Source of the DNA: Mesobacillus harenae
GTDB lineage: Bacteria > Bacillota > Bacilli > Bacillales > Cytobacillaceae
Length of the DNA: 64,000 nucleotides
Direction of reading: 5' to 3'
Assembly: GCF_013343715.1 (NCBI RefSeq)
Contig: NZ_JABUNR010000025.1
Coordinates: 1 to 64,000 of the forward strand
In this document: positions 1-8,954 of the stretch, piece after piece
Layout of the letters: each line of letters opens with the position of its first letter
Position numbering within the stretch: position 1 is the stretch's first letter
Position numbers and translations under genes: made by a program
The notes under the pieces: model-generated
What the model was told of the DNA's origin: nothing
Seen by the model: only the letters and a program-made list of their open reading frames with translations
Database searches by the model: none

Positions 1-144
1 TGAAGTAGACCGTGTGATTGAATATTATAACTGTCAACGGTATCAATGGGGATTAAAGAAAATGACCCCGGTACAATACCGGGATCATTTATTAGCAGCA
101 TAGGCACTTTTTATTAAAGTGTCCGAAATATGGGGCCTAGTTCA
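1..144 (+). mobile_element. Right end of an IS3-family insertion sequence
   Basis: After the transposase stop, the sequence GTGTCCGAAATATGGGGCC at 120-138 runs to TTCA at 141-144. A TGTCC...GGGG...TTCA right end terminating in CA is what I expect for IS150-group elements. The left end lies outside the window, so target duplication and completeness cannot be checked. The exact boundary at 144 is inferred from the terminal CA. Confidence 0.6.
2..103 (+). pseudogene. 3' end of an IS3-family (IS150-like) transposase, cut by the window edge
   Basis: An open frame enters from the left edge and ends at TAG 101-103, giving 33 residues. It includes QWGLKKMTPVQYRDHLL, the typical C-terminal tail of the DDE integrase (OrfB) of IS3/IS150-group elements. 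Only the tail is visible, so whether the element is intact upstream cannot be judged. In B. subtilis the gene upstream of flgB is codY; here the fla/che operon is preceded by this insertion sequence instead. Family assignment rests on the tail motif and on the IS-like end that follows. Confidence 0.8.
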
Positions 145-695
145 CATTCCGAATCCCTTTTTTTATTGTTTAGCGAAACTATAAAGGTGCCAATTTCGTT
201 GTCTACATCAAGATCCAGCTCCTGGCGAAGTGACCTTGCCTTAATGGGCGCTTTTTTAAAATTAGAGTCATCCTTTAGATGCTGGTAGGTTTTTTACTGA
301 TTTTTGTAACAAATTTGTAACATAGAGGAAGCTGGGGTGAGAATTTTTAAGGAGAAGAATAAGTAAAAGACAATTTATAATGAAAAATGTGCCTAATACA
401 AAAGTTATAGAAGAGGATGCCATTAGTCAGAGATCTTTCGGGACTAAATTATTATTTTTAAGAAAAGAAAGCCTTGTTCCTCCTAAATTCTCTCAAAAGT
501 AAAATTTATGGGATTTACAACATAATACTTTAGACCTATTTTTGCAAAATGAGACTATTGCCCGATAAAAATTAACTGAAAGTTCATAGACAGATTATTT
601 CAGATTCTTTACAATTGAGAATATATGAGGAATTTCCACCAATTCCAACAAAATCCAACAATAAATTCTGGTTTTCGAGAAAGAGGTGCAGTTTT
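145..695. other. Intergenic region between the IS end and flgB
   Basis: About 550 bases without a convincing gene. An ATG frame of 40 codons at 380-502 has no Shine-Dalgarno at usual distance. A minus-strand frame of about 59 codons (about 115-294) has no start codon and runs into the IS end; it may be a remnant. No codY-like coding sequence is visible. The fla/che promoter should lie here. A TATAAT at 376-381 has no matching -35, and CCCGATAA at 561-568 partly resembles a SigD -10 but lacks a TAAA at the right distance. I cannot assign a promoter. Confidence 0.5.
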
Positions 696-1091
696 TTGAA
701 ACTTTTTTCAGGATCAATTTCCACCCTTGAAAACGCTTTGAATTATTCTTCACTAAAGCAAAAGGTGATCTCGCAAAATATTGCTAATGTAGATACCCCA
801 AATTATAAGGCGAAAGACGCAAGCTTTAAGGCTTCATTTGATGAAGCATTAGGCCGCTCTTTATCTGCGAACAGGACGGATTTACGTCATATTGAATTCA
901 AACAGCACCCCGTTTCGCAGGCGCGGATTACAAGTCAAAACAATGTTCAGTACAACCATAACGGAAATAGTGTCGACTTAGATAAAGAAATGACGGATCT
1001 TGCTGAGAATCAGATTTACCATAATGCTGTAATAGAAAGAATCAGCGGTAAATTTAATTCTCTGCAATCAGTTATAAGAGGTGGTAAGTAA
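696..1091 (+). CDS. flgB: Flagellar basal-body rod protein FlgB
   Basis: Proximal rod subunit, exported through the flagellar type III apparatus and assembled on the MS ring. The 131-residue protein has the rod/hook signature NIANVDTPNYKAKD near the N terminus and a C-terminal helix typical of axial proteins. An ATG at 615 in the same frame would add 27 residues unlike the family and lacks a ribosome site. TTG 696 is preceded by AAGAGGTG at 681-688 and begins LKLFSGSISTLENAL, matching the usual FlgB start. First gene of the fla/che operon; its stop overlaps the flgC start (TAATG). Confidence 0.95.
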   Translation: MKLFSGSISTLENALNYSSLKQKVISQNIANVDTPNYKAKDASFKASFDEALGRSLSANRTDLRHIEFKQHPVSQARITSQNNVQYNHNGNSVDLDKEMTDLAENQIYHNAVIERISGKFNSLQSVIRGGK

Positions 1092-1528
1092 TGAGTATTT
1101 TTCACAGTATGAATACAACGGCTTCAGCCCTGACAGCCCAGCGGTTAAGAATGGACGTCATTTCATCCAATATGGCGAATGTTGATTCCGCCAAAAAGGT
1201 CAATGGAGAAGCTTACCGCCGTAAAATGGTCGTTCTTGAGCCAAAGGAGGGTCAGTTTTCTTCTTTTCTTAAAACAGCCATGAATTCACAAAGTGCGGGA
1301 TCAGGAGTAAAAGTGTCGAGGATTATTGAAGATCAGTCTCCATTAAAAGCAGTCTACGATCCTGAACATCCAGATGCAAACCCTGAAGGCTTCGTAGAAT
1401 ATCCAAATGTGGATCCTCTCAGAGAAATGGTTGATCTTATTAGTGCAACAAGATCCTATGAAGCAAATGTAACAGTCCTTAACGCTTCAAAAGGCATGCT
1501 GATGAAAGCATTAGAAATTGGTAAATAA
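1091..1528 (+). CDS. flgC: Flagellar basal-body rod protein FlgC
   Basis: Second proximal rod protein, 145 residues. It has the N-terminal rod motif (SSNMANVDSAKK) and a C-terminal heptad helix (SATRSYEANVTVLNASKGM) that forms the rod core with FlgB. It overlaps flgB by one base with GAGGTGG just upstream, implying translational coupling. Length and both ends match the family. Confidence 0.96.
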   Translation: MSIFHSMNTTASALTAQRLRMDVISSNMANVDSAKKVNGEAYRRKMVVLEPKEGQFSSFLKTAMNSQSAGSGVKVSRIIEDQSPLKAVYDPEHPDANPEGFVEYPNVDPLREMVDLISATRSYEANVTVLNASKGMLMKALEIGK

Positions 1529-1541
1529 GGTGGAAAACTAA

Positions 1542-1841
1542 ATGAATAAGGTTACTTTTGCTCCAGTTACTCAAATCATTAAACCTACAGAAAATAGGCC
1601 TACTACACCATTCGAAGCTCAAAATAATTTTGCGTCCGTCTTAAAGGATTCGATCTCAAAATTAAATGAGGCTCAGTTCCAATCGGATCAAATGACAGAG
1701 AAACTAGCCCGAGGCGAAAAAGTCGATTTGCATAATGTGATGATTACAGCACAAAAAGCAAGCGTATCCCTGGCAGCCACAATGGAATTTAGAAATAAGG
1801 CTGTTGAAGCTTATCAGGAAATTATGAGAATGCAAGTTTAA
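1542..1841 (+). CDS. fliE: Flagellar hook-basal body protein FliE
   Basis: Small protein (99 residues) that joins the MS ring (FliF) to the rod. The C-terminal half carries the family pattern HNVMITAQKASVSLAATME followed by a conserved end (AVEAYQEIMRMQV). AAGGTGG precedes the ATG. Placed between flgC and fliF as in all Bacillus fla/che operons. The 73-base gap to fliF contains a short imperfect inverted repeat (TAACC/GGTTA) of unknown role. Confidence 0.95.
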   Translation: MNKVTFAPVTQIIKPTENRPTTPFEAQNNFASVLKDSISKLNEAQFQSDQMTEKLARGEKVDLHNVMITAQKASVSLAATMEFRNKAVEAYQEIMRMQV

Positions 1842-1914
1842 AAGTGGCTAACGGCTAACCTTAAGCGGTTATTAGCTAACCAGTAACTAGAGATTTAATA
1901 ACCGGGGGATTAAG

Positions 1915-3510
1915 ATGAAGGAATCGTTTCAGATATATATACATAAAGGGAAAGAATACTGGCAGGCAAGGACCCTTGGGCAGCGGATGGCATTTTTTGG
2001 GGGACTGCTCCTGGTCGTGCTTATTATTGCCGTTACGTCCATAATGGCCTCCAGGACGGCGCTTGTTCCTTTATACAGCAACCTGTCACCAGCAGAAACA
2101 GGCACGATTAAGGAAAATCTAGACGCCAGAGGAATTAAATCCGAGATTACGGATGGCGGAGCAACGATTCAGGTGCCTGAAGAGTATGTAAATACGTTAA
2201 AGGTAGAGCTCGCCGCAGAAGGGATCCCTAAGTCAGGTAGCATTGATTATACTTTTTTTAGCCAGAATGCCGGAATTGGTATGACTGAAAATGAGTTTAA
2301 TGTCCTAAAGCTAGAAGCAATGCAGACCGAGCTGGCTAATTTGATGAAAGGGATTGATGGTGTTAATGATGCGAAGGTCATGATCAATCTTCCTGAAAAG
2401 GGCATATTTGTGAGTGATGCAACTGAACAAGCTTCCGCATCGATCGTAGTTAATACTAAGCCCGGCTACCAGTTTGAGGAAGAGCAGGTGAAAGCTCTTT
2501 ATCATCTTGTATCGAAAAGTGTCCCAAATCTTCCCACAGATAATATCGTCATCATGAATCAATTTTTTGAGTACTTTGACTTAAATAATGAAAATAATTC
2601 TTCTGGTAATTCATTTGCTGCCCAGCGAGAGGTTAAACAGCAAATTGAACGGGATGTACAAAGACAGGTTCAAAATATGCTTGGCACGTTAATGGGATAT
2701 GACAAAGTTGTTGTTTCTGTTACTGCTGATATTGACTATACCCAAGAAAATAGAGAAGAAAACTTAGTTAGACCAGTTGATGAAGAAAATATGGAAGGAA
2801 TCGCTATAAGCGCCCAGAGGCTTACTGAAACATTCACCGGAAATGCGGACCAGGCCGGCGGTATACCTGCAGCTGGAGATCAGGCTGATGTACCAGGTAC
2901 TGACACTTACCTTGAGGGAACAAATGGGAATGGCGATTATGAAAGAATTGAAGAAACGATTAATAACGAAGTAAGCAGAATCCGCAGGGAGATTGTTGAA
3001 AGTCCATATAAAATCAGGGATTTAGGAATTCAAGTAATGGTTGAGCCTCCGGTGGCTGATGATCCAAACTCCCTTCCACAGGAAAGAGTTGACGATATTA
3101 CCCAAATACTTGGCACAATCGTCCGGACAACTATTGATAAGAATGCTGAGGGTGTGGATCTGACAGATGAGGCAATTGACAATAAGATCGTTGTGTCCGT
3201 CCAAGAGTTTAACGGAAAGATAGACTTCGCAGGAGAGACGAAAACCGTTCTTCCTTGGTGGGTTTATCTGCTTGGTGGTCTGCTGATCGCAGCAATTGCT
3301 CTTTTGTTATTCTTGTTTATTCGTTCACGGAAGAGTCGAGAGGAAGAAGCTTTTTACGAAGAAGATATTATCGAAAAGCAATATATTCCTGATCTAGATC
3401 AAAACCAGGAATCAGAACAGACACAGCGGAAGAAGCAGCTTGAGAAACTAGCCAAAGAGAAGCCGGAAGACTTTGCAAAACTGCTTCGCACATGGCTATC
3501 CGAGGAATAG
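1915..3510 (+). CDS. fliF: Flagellar MS-ring protein FliF
   Basis: Builds the membrane-embedded MS ring that seeds basal-body assembly and holds FliG. The 531-residue protein has an N-terminal membrane helix at about 26-46, a large external ring-building region with YscJ-like features (VNDAKVMINLPEKGIF), and a second membrane helix at about 447-470. The basic/acidic cytoplasmic tail should bind FliG. The last residues (KPEDFAKLLRTWLSEE) match the FliG-binding tail. Followed 11 bases later by fliG. Confidence 0.97.
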   Translation: MKESFQIYIHKGKEYWQARTLGQRMAFFGGLLLVVLIIAVTSIMASRTALVPLYSNLSPAETGTIKENLDARGIKSEITDGGATIQVPEEYVNTLKVELAAEGIPKSGSIDYTFFSQNAGIGMTENEFNVLKLEAMQTELANLMKGIDGVNDAKVMINLPEKGIFVSDATEQASASIVVNTKPGYQFEEEQVKALYHLVSKSVPNLPTDNIVIMNQFFEYFDLNNENNSSGNSFAAQREVKQQIERDVQRQVQNMLGTLMGYDKVVVSVTADIDYTQENREENLVRPVDEENMEGIAISAQRLTETFTGNADQAGGIPAAGDQADVPGTDTYLEGTNGNGDYERIEETINNEVSRIRREIVESPYKIRDLGIQVMVEPPVADDPNSLPQERVDDITQILGTIVRTTIDKNAEGVDLTDEAIDNKIVVSVQEFNGKIDFAGETKTVLPWWVYLLGGLLIAAIALLLFLFIRSRKSREEEAFYEEDIIEKQYIPDLDQNQESEQTQRKKQLEKLAKEKPEDFAKLLRTWLSEE

Positions 3511-3521
3511 GAGGAAAATAA

Positions 3522-4538
3522 ATGGCTAGAAGAGAACAAGCAGGTCTATCAGGAAAGCAAAAGGCAGCCATTCTCCTTATTTCTATGGGGCCGGATGTCT
3601 CGGCATCAGTGTACAAACATCTAAGTGAAGAGGAAATTGAAAAGCTTACTTTGGAAATTTCAGGTGTTAAAAAAGTGGATTCATTAGCAAAGGAAGAAAT
3701 AATTGATGAATTCCATAATATTGCTTTGGCCCAGGACTATATCTCTCAGGGGGGGATAGGGTTTGCGAAAACGATTTTAGAAAAGGCACTTGGAACAGAC
3801 CAAGCTGCTTTGATTATTAATCGTCTTACTTCTTCCCTTCAGGTGAGGCCGTTCGATTTTGCAAGAAAGGCGGATCCCGGCCAAATCCTTAATTTTATAC
3901 AAAATGAACATCCCCAAACGATTGCACTAATTCTTTCTTATCTTGATTCGGCTCAGGCGGGGCAAATTTTGTCTGAGTTGCCTCAGGAGATGCAAGCGGA
4001 TATCGCCAGGAGAATTGCTGTTATGGATAGCACATCTCCGGAGATTATTAGTGAAGTGGAGCAGATACTTGAAAGAAAGCTATCCGCAACTGTTACTCAG
4101 GATTACACGCAAACCGGAGGAATTGAAGCAGTTGTTGAGGTGTTAAATGGGGTAGACAGGTCAACTGAACGAACCATTCTCGACGCCTTGGAAATACAGG
4201 ATCCTGAACTTGCTGAGGAAATCAGAAAGAGAATGTTTGTATTTGAAGATATTGTCACCCTTGATAACCGTGCCATCCAACGAGTCATTCGCGATTGTGA
4301 AAATGAAGATCTTATGCTTGCTTTAAAGGTATCGAGTGAGGAAGTAAAAGAAATCGTTTATAAAAATATGTCTAAACGGATGGTTGAAACCTTCAAGGAC
4401 GAAATGGAATTTATGGGTCCTGTGCGACTTCGAGATGTTGAGGAAGCTCAGTCAAGAATTGTTTCCATCATACGCCGCCTCGAAGAAGCAGGAGAAATTG
4501 TCGTAGCGCGCGGCGGAGGGGATGATATCATTGTCTAG
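3522..4538 (+). CDS. fliG: Flagellar motor switch protein FliG
   Basis: C-ring protein that contacts the stator and sets rotation direction. The 338 residues cover the FliF-binding N domain (KQKAAILLISMGPDVSASV), the middle domain with EHPQTIALILSYL, and the C-terminal torque domain with charged residues around RVIRDCENEDLMLALK. Full length for the family. GAGG lies just upstream of ATG 3522. The 3' end overlaps fliH by 17 bases. Confidence 0.97.
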   Translation: MARREQAGLSGKQKAAILLISMGPDVSASVYKHLSEEEIEKLTLEISGVKKVDSLAKEEIIDEFHNIALAQDYISQGGIGFAKTILEKALGTDQAALIINRLTSSLQVRPFDFARKADPGQILNFIQNEHPQTIALILSYLDSAQAGQILSELPQEMQADIARRIAVMDSTSPEIISEVEQILERKLSATVTQDYTQTGGIEAVVEVLNGVDRSTERTILDALEIQDPELAEEIRKRMFVFEDIVTLDNRAIQRVIRDCENEDLMLALKVSSEEVKEIVYKNMSKRMVETFKDEMEFMGPVRLRDVEEAQSRIVSIIRRLEEAGEIVVARGGGDDIIV

Positions 4539-5298
4539 GTTGTTTAAATCTTTGACTGGGGGACAAGCCATTCAAGAGCAAAAAGTAATTTCGATTAAGC
4601 TGCTAGAGTCGGATCAACCCCAAGCCGAAGAGCCTAAGTTTGTTTTCACAGAAGAACAAAAACAGGCAATTCTTAAAAATGCCAGGCAAGAAGCAGCGAG
4701 GATAGTCAGGGAAGCACAGGCCCGGGCTCAAGAATTAACCGAGAGAACCCAAAAAGAAAAAGAGGCATGGGAGTATGAGAAGGCCAAACTGGCAAAGGAC
4801 GCTGAGTCAGCTGGTTTTGACCAGGGCTTGAAAGAAGGGCGTCTTCAAGGTCAGGCTGAATACGAGGAAAAAATCCAGTTTGCCAGGGGAGTCGTCGAGA
4901 CAGCTGAATTGGATTACCGGAGGCAGGTAGAATCCTCAGAGAAAACGGTACTGCTCCTTAGTATGGAGGTCGCCGGAAAAATCCTTGGACAGAAGCTGCA
5001 GGCCAGCGGAGAGAGTTTTCTTCCTCTTGTAAAGGCAGCCTTAAAAGAAGCTAGAGAAACAAGAGAAATTCAGCTTCATATCAACCCAGTTCATTACGGG
5101 TTCATGCTATCTCAAAGAGAAGAGCTAATTGCACTTTTTCCCAAAGAGGTAAATCTTTATATTTATCCTGATGAAAAGTTATCAGAATCTGATTGCCTTA
5201 TTGAATCTGCAGGAGGCCGAATTGATGCCGGAGTGGATACCCAGTTAGCAGAAATGAAAGAAAAGCTCTTGGAGCTTTTGGAGAGTGAACAGCAATGA
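4522..5298 (+). CDS. fliH: Flagellar assembly protein FliH
   Basis: Negative regulator and peripheral stalk of the export ATPase FliI, related to V/F-ATPase E and b/delta subunits. The 258 residues contain a long charged coiled-coil middle (about 45-140) and a C-terminal FliH/YscL domain (IQLHINPVHYGF, DCLIESAGGRIDAGVDTQL). The ATG at 4522 overlaps fliG by 17 bases; a TTG at 4531 is a possible alternative start. Stop overlaps the fliI start (ATGA). Confidence 0.93.
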   Translation: MISLSRLFKSLTGGQAIQEQKVISIKLLESDQPQAEEPKFVFTEEQKQAILKNARQEAARIVREAQARAQELTERTQKEKEAWEYEKAKLAKDAESAGFDQGLKEGRLQGQAEYEEKIQFARGVVETAELDYRRQVESSEKTVLLLSMEVAGKILGQKLQASGESFLPLVKAALKEARETREIQLHINPVHYGFMLSQREELIALFPKEVNLYIYPDEKLSESDCLIESAGGRIDAGVDTQLAEMKEKLLELLESEQQ

Positions 5299-6611
5299 AG
5301 GCAGACAGCTTGATTAACCAAATTGATTCAATAGATACCTATAAACGATATGGAAGAGTCAAGCGTGTGGTCGGACTCATGATCGAATCACAAGGACCTG
5401 AAAGCTCAGTTGGCGATGTAGTTTATATCCATCTTGGCAGTAAAAAAAATCGGCGCAAGATAAAAGCAGAGGTTGTCGGTTTTAAAGAGCAAAGTGTTAT
5501 TTTAATGCCTTACACAACCATAAATGATATTTCACCTGGAAGCCTTGTTGAAGCTACCTTAAAGCCGCTCGAAATAAAAGTAGGTCCTGGACTTATCGGG
5601 CAGGTCATTGATTCTCTTGGGAATCCGCTTGACCAGTCACCTCTTCCTAAGGGCTTGGTTCCAGTTTTAACAGATCAGGTTCCGCCAAACCCAATGAGCA
5701 GGCCACCGATATCAGAACCCCTTGAAGTGGGTGTGAAACTGATTGACAGCTTGCTGACGGTCGGTAATGGGCAGAGGGTTGGCATATTTGCGGGAAGCGG
5801 TGTAGGCAAAAGCACATTGCTTGGAATGATTGCCAGAAATACAAAAGCAGATCTGAATGTCATTGCGTTAGTAGGGGAACGAGGCAGAGAGGTTAGAGAG
5901 TTTATTGAGCGAGATCTCGGCTCTGAAGGATTAAAAAGATCGATTGTCGTTGTAGCTACTTCGGACCAGCCAGCCTTAATGAGAATTAAAGGCGCGTATA
6001 CAGCCACTGCTATTGCAGAATATTTCCGGGATAGAGGATTAAACGTCATGTTAATGATGGATTCTGTTACAAGATTCGCCATGGCGCAGCGTGAAATTGG
6101 GCTGGCAGTTGGAGAGCCACCCACGACGAAAGGATATACACCATCAGTTTTTGCCTTGTTATCAAAACTTCTTGAACGGACTGGAACCAATGAACATGGC
6201 TCGATTACTGCTTTTTATACTGTACTGGTCGATGGAGATGATATGAACGAGCCAATTGCAGATACAGTTCGCGGTATTTTGGACGGCCATTTTGTCCTCG
6301 ACCGGAAACTGGCCAATAAAGGTCAATTCCCAGCCGTTAACCTCCTTAACAGCATAAGCAGAGTGATGAACCAGATCATACCCGAAGCTCATTTGCGAAG
6401 TGCAGAAAGATTAAGAGACATGCTCAGCCGTTACACAGAATCAGAGGATTTGATTAATATCGGAGCTTATAAAAAAGGTTCATCAAGAGAAATCGATGAA
6501 GCGATCAGGATTTATCCAGGAATCATTTCATTTTTAAAGCAGGGAACGAATGAGAAAGTATCCATGGACGAAAGTGTCAGACAGCTGGTTCAATTAACCG
6601 AAAAAGGATGA
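5295..6611 (+). CDS. fliI: Flagellum-specific ATPase FliI
   Basis: Cytoplasmic ATPase that powers or primes flagellar protein export together with FliH and FliJ. The 438 residues show the F1-beta-like fold: Walker A AGSGVGKS at 166-173, the GERGREVREF segment, a Walker B-type strand (LNVMLMMDSVTRFA), and the signature PSVFALLSKLLERTG. Starts inside the fliH stop (ATGA) and is followed by fliJ after 7 bases. Confidence 0.97.
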   Translation: MKADSLINQIDSIDTYKRYGRVKRVVGLMIESQGPESSVGDVVYIHLGSKKNRRKIKAEVVGFKEQSVILMPYTTINDISPGSLVEATLKPLEIKVGPGLIGQVIDSLGNPLDQSPLPKGLVPVLTDQVPPNPMSRPPISEPLEVGVKLIDSLLTVGNGQRVGIFAGSGVGKSTLLGMIARNTKADLNVIALVGERGREVREFIERDLGSEGLKRSIVVVATSDQPALMRIKGAYTATAIAEYFRDRGLNVMLMMDSVTRFAMAQREIGLAVGEPPTTKGYTPSVFALLSKLLERTGTNEHGSITAFYTVLVDGDDMNEPIADTVRGILDGHFVLDRKLANKGQFPAVNLLNSISRVMNQIIPEAHLRSAERLRDMLSRYTESEDLINIGAYKKGSSREIDEAIRIYPGIISFLKQGTNEKVSMDESVRQLVQLTEKG

Positions 6612-6618
6612 GTATCCC

Positions 6619-7062
6619 ATGCGCTATGAGTATAAGTTTGCCAAGATCCTTTCGATTAAAGAAAGGGAAAAGGACAGCGCCCAAGCTGTGTATCAAGAGT
6701 CTGTAAGAAAGTTCGAGGAGTCAGCTGAACGCCTTTACGAGTTACTTAAGAAAAAAGAAACTTTGGCAGAATCGCAATTTTTCAGGTTGCAGCAAGGACT
6801 TCCTGTCATGGAAATACGACATCAGCAGCAGTTTATTAGCAACCTGGAAAAAACAATCGACCATTATCAAAAAATGGTAATGAATGCCAGGAATCGAATG
6901 AATTATCAACAGGAACAGCTCATGGAAAAAAATATTGAAGTGAGAAAATATGAAAAGATACAGGAAAAGGATCAGACTCGTTATTTAGCTGAAGAGAAGC
7001 TAATAGATAATAGGCTGATGGATGACATCTCGATTCAACAATATATGAGCCGGGAAAGTTAG
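6619..7062 (+). CDS. fliJ: Flagellar export protein FliJ
   Basis: Small coiled-coil protein (147 residues) that inserts into the FliI hexamer and acts in substrate/chaperone handling. Nearly all of it is predictable heptad helix rich in E, K, Q and R, starting with the family pattern YKFAKILSIKEREKDSAQ. AAAGGATG precedes the ATG. Sequence conservation in this family is low, so the call leans on both the N-terminal motif and its place after fliI. Confidence 0.93.
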   Translation: MRYEYKFAKILSIKEREKDSAQAVYQESVRKFEESAERLYELLKKKETLAESQFFRLQQGLPVMEIRHQQQFISNLEKTIDHYQKMVMNARNRMNYQQEQLMEKNIEVRKYEKIQEKDQTRYLAEEKLIDNRLMDDISIQQYMSRES

Positions 7063-7070
7063 GTGATTGG

Positions 7071-7676
7071 ATGGCAAAAGGGGTAGAAAAAGAAGATATA
7101 AAGCACAGCCGTTTTCAATGGTTCCTATTCGCCATTGCAATTCCCACCTTGTTTGCAATCACAATTGCCTTAATTGTCCTTTCGGTTGCTGGCTTTAATG
7201 TTTTTAATAGTATGAAAGAACTGGGGCAGCGGGTTCCTTTTCTGCAGGGCGAACCCGGAGGGGCGGATTTAATAGATTCACAAGAGCAAAGCATTATTGA
7301 TCTGGAAGCTTCCATAAAAAATAAAGAGGCAAATATAGAACAGCTGGAAAGTAAGCTACTGAATAAGGATGAAAGCATTGAGAGGCTAAATCTTAAGGTA
7401 GAGCAGCTTGAAATGCAAATTGATGAGCTTACAGCTATAAAAGAAGAAAATAAACGGGCTTTTAAAGAAATTGTCCAAACCTATGAATCCATGTCTCCTA
7501 AAAAAGCGGCACCCATACTGACCGAAATGAGTGAGAAAGAGGCTTTGGAGATCCTGAGTACTATTAAAGCCGATACGCTGTCAACGATCCTGGAAAAAAT
7601 GACACCAGAGGAGGCTGCTAATTATACGGAATTATTAACTGCCGAAAGCAAGAAAGCAGCCGATAAAGAAAATTAA
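7071..7676 (+). CDS. ylxF: YlxF/MotE-like flagellar operon protein with MgtE-N-type domain
   Basis: 201 residues: one membrane helix near 18-42 (LFAIAIPTLFAITIALIVL), a coiled coil about 80-135, and a C-terminal helical domain (YESMSPKKAAPILTEM...MTPEEAANYTELL) resembling the MgtE N-terminal fold. In other bacteria the related MotE is a periplasmic or extracytoplasmic chaperone for the stator protein MotB. That role is not shown in Bacillus, so function here is inference. Position between fliJ and fliK matches ylxF of B. subtilis. Confidence 0.85.
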   Translation: MAKGVEKEDIKHSRFQWFLFAIAIPTLFAITIALIVLSVAGFNVFNSMKELGQRVPFLQGEPGGADLIDSQEQSIIDLEASIKNKEANIEQLESKLLNKDESIERLNLKVEQLEMQIDELTAIKEENKRAFKEIVQTYESMSPKKAAPILTEMSEKEALEILSTIKADTLSTILEKMTPEEAANYTELLTAESKKAADKEN

Positions 7677-7703
7677 CGGTAATGTCTGAAAGGAGGTGAG
7701 AAA

Positions 7704-8945
7704 ATGGAGATTAGCGGATTGAGCAGCTCATTCCAGAGTATCGGCAACAGCAAGGAATCTGCTTCATTGGGCATAGAAGGTTTCGGGAGTGTGTTTGCAG
7801 CTCTTGTCGGAAATAAACAGCCACAAGCGAACCCTGCAGAAAAGACAGCTGAAGTAAGGGATTTGATTCCATTTGAAGATTTGAATAAGTTGAAAGAGCT
7901 TCTTCTGAAAAATGAGGTTTTAGATCTTGAAGATGGGATGGCTCTGATGGATGAAGTGATATCCTCTGCCGATGGAGAATTACTTCATACTGTTCTTGAT
8001 TATCTGGGAATGACAGAGGAGAAGTGGAATCAGTTCACTGCTGCACTAGCTACAGAAGCTGGCATTCCACTTGCAGATGGCATAAACTTCCCAGAAGTTA
8101 TTTCCCTGTTAACCTGGCTTACCTCTAAAACAGATAAAGAGTTTGCTTCAGTATTAAACTTTGAAAAGGTGCAAGGATTAAAAGTAATCAAGCTATTAGA
8201 ACTCCTGATGAAAGAAAAAGATTCATATAAAGAGAATCTACCTGGTTTAAAGGAGTCCTTAGACAAAATACTGACTAAAGTTGACTCAGCAGTGGCTACG
8301 CTCGCTAAGCAGGGAAAAACAGAGTTCTTACAGAAATTATTTACCCCGCTGGCCGAGGAGATAAACCGCTTTAATCAAGAAAAAGTAACGGCATCTGACA
8401 GCTCGGAACAGTCGAAGCGTGCATCAAGGCTGGAGGCATCAACGAACATGCAAATTTTCAATTTGCCAGTTACGAAGGCTGAGCAGCTGACTTTAATGCT
8501 AGAAACAGCATCACCACGGCCGGCATCTGCAGATCAGCTGATCAAGCAATTTGAGGCTATTCTTGCAAAATCCCACTTGTTTAAAACAGCTGGAGGGACT
8601 CAGAAGCTCTTTATTAAACTTTTTCCAGAGCATTTAGGGGCCATTCGGGTGGAGTTGATTCAAAAAGATCATTCAATGATTGCAAGAATATTCACAACTA
8701 ATGGACAGGCTAAGGATTTATTAGATTCTCAATTAAATGGCTTGAAGCAAGCTTTTGCCTCTCAAAACCTGCAGGTGGAACGAGTTGAAGTAGCCCATCA
8801 GAGCAGCCAGCAGGACCGGTTATTGAATAAAGATCAGCAGTCAAACAGCCAGGGACAGACCAGAAAAGAACACAGCAGGGATCCAGATGATAAGAAGGAA
8901 GCAAATTTGACGTTTGAGGATTTTCTTCTAAACGTAGAAGCGTAG
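7704..8945 (+). CDS. fliK: Flagellar hook-length control protein FliK
   Basis: Molecular ruler that ends hook export and triggers the FlhB specificity switch. The 413 residues have a variable, polar N-terminal two thirds and a conserved C-terminal domain (LFIKLFPEHLGAIRVELIQ...LKQAFASQNLQVERVEV) typical of Flg_hook domains. The tail is glutamine- and charge-rich. A near-perfect AAAGGAGGTGA precedes the ATG. Followed at once by flgD. Confidence 0.93.
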   Translation: MEISGLSSSFQSIGNSKESASLGIEGFGSVFAALVGNKQPQANPAEKTAEVRDLIPFEDLNKLKELLLKNEVLDLEDGMALMDEVISSADGELLHTVLDYLGMTEEKWNQFTAALATEAGIPLADGINFPEVISLLTWLTSKTDKEFASVLNFEKVQGLKVIKLLELLMKEKDSYKENLPGLKESLDKILTKVDSAVATLAKQGKTEFLQKLFTPLAEEINRFNQEKVTASDSSEQSKRASRLEASTNMQIFNLPVTKAEQLTLMLETASPRPASADQLIKQFEAILAKSHLFKTAGGTQKLFIKLFPEHLGAIRVELIQKDHSMIARIFTTNGQAKDLLDSQLNGLKQAFASQNLQVERVEVAHQSSQQDRLLNKDQQSNSQGQTRKEHSRDPDDKKEANLTFEDFLLNVEA

Positions 8946-8954
8946 GTGATAGAT

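Noticed and set aside
115..294. Minus-strand frame of about 59 codons next to the IS end
   Set aside because: No start codon, preceded by a stop, ends within the IS terminus. It could be a gene remnant, but the length is compatible with chance.
380..502. 40-codon ATG frame upstream of flgB
   Set aside because: No ribosome site at a usable distance (AAGGAG is about 25 bases away) and no recognisable family.
560..569. SigD-like -10 (CCCGATAA) upstream of flgB
   Set aside because: Only six of eight positions match and no TAAA lies 14-15 bases upstream.
5675..6190. Long minus-strand open frame inside fliI
   Set aside because: Antisense shadow of the fliI coding frame; no ribosome site or known domain.
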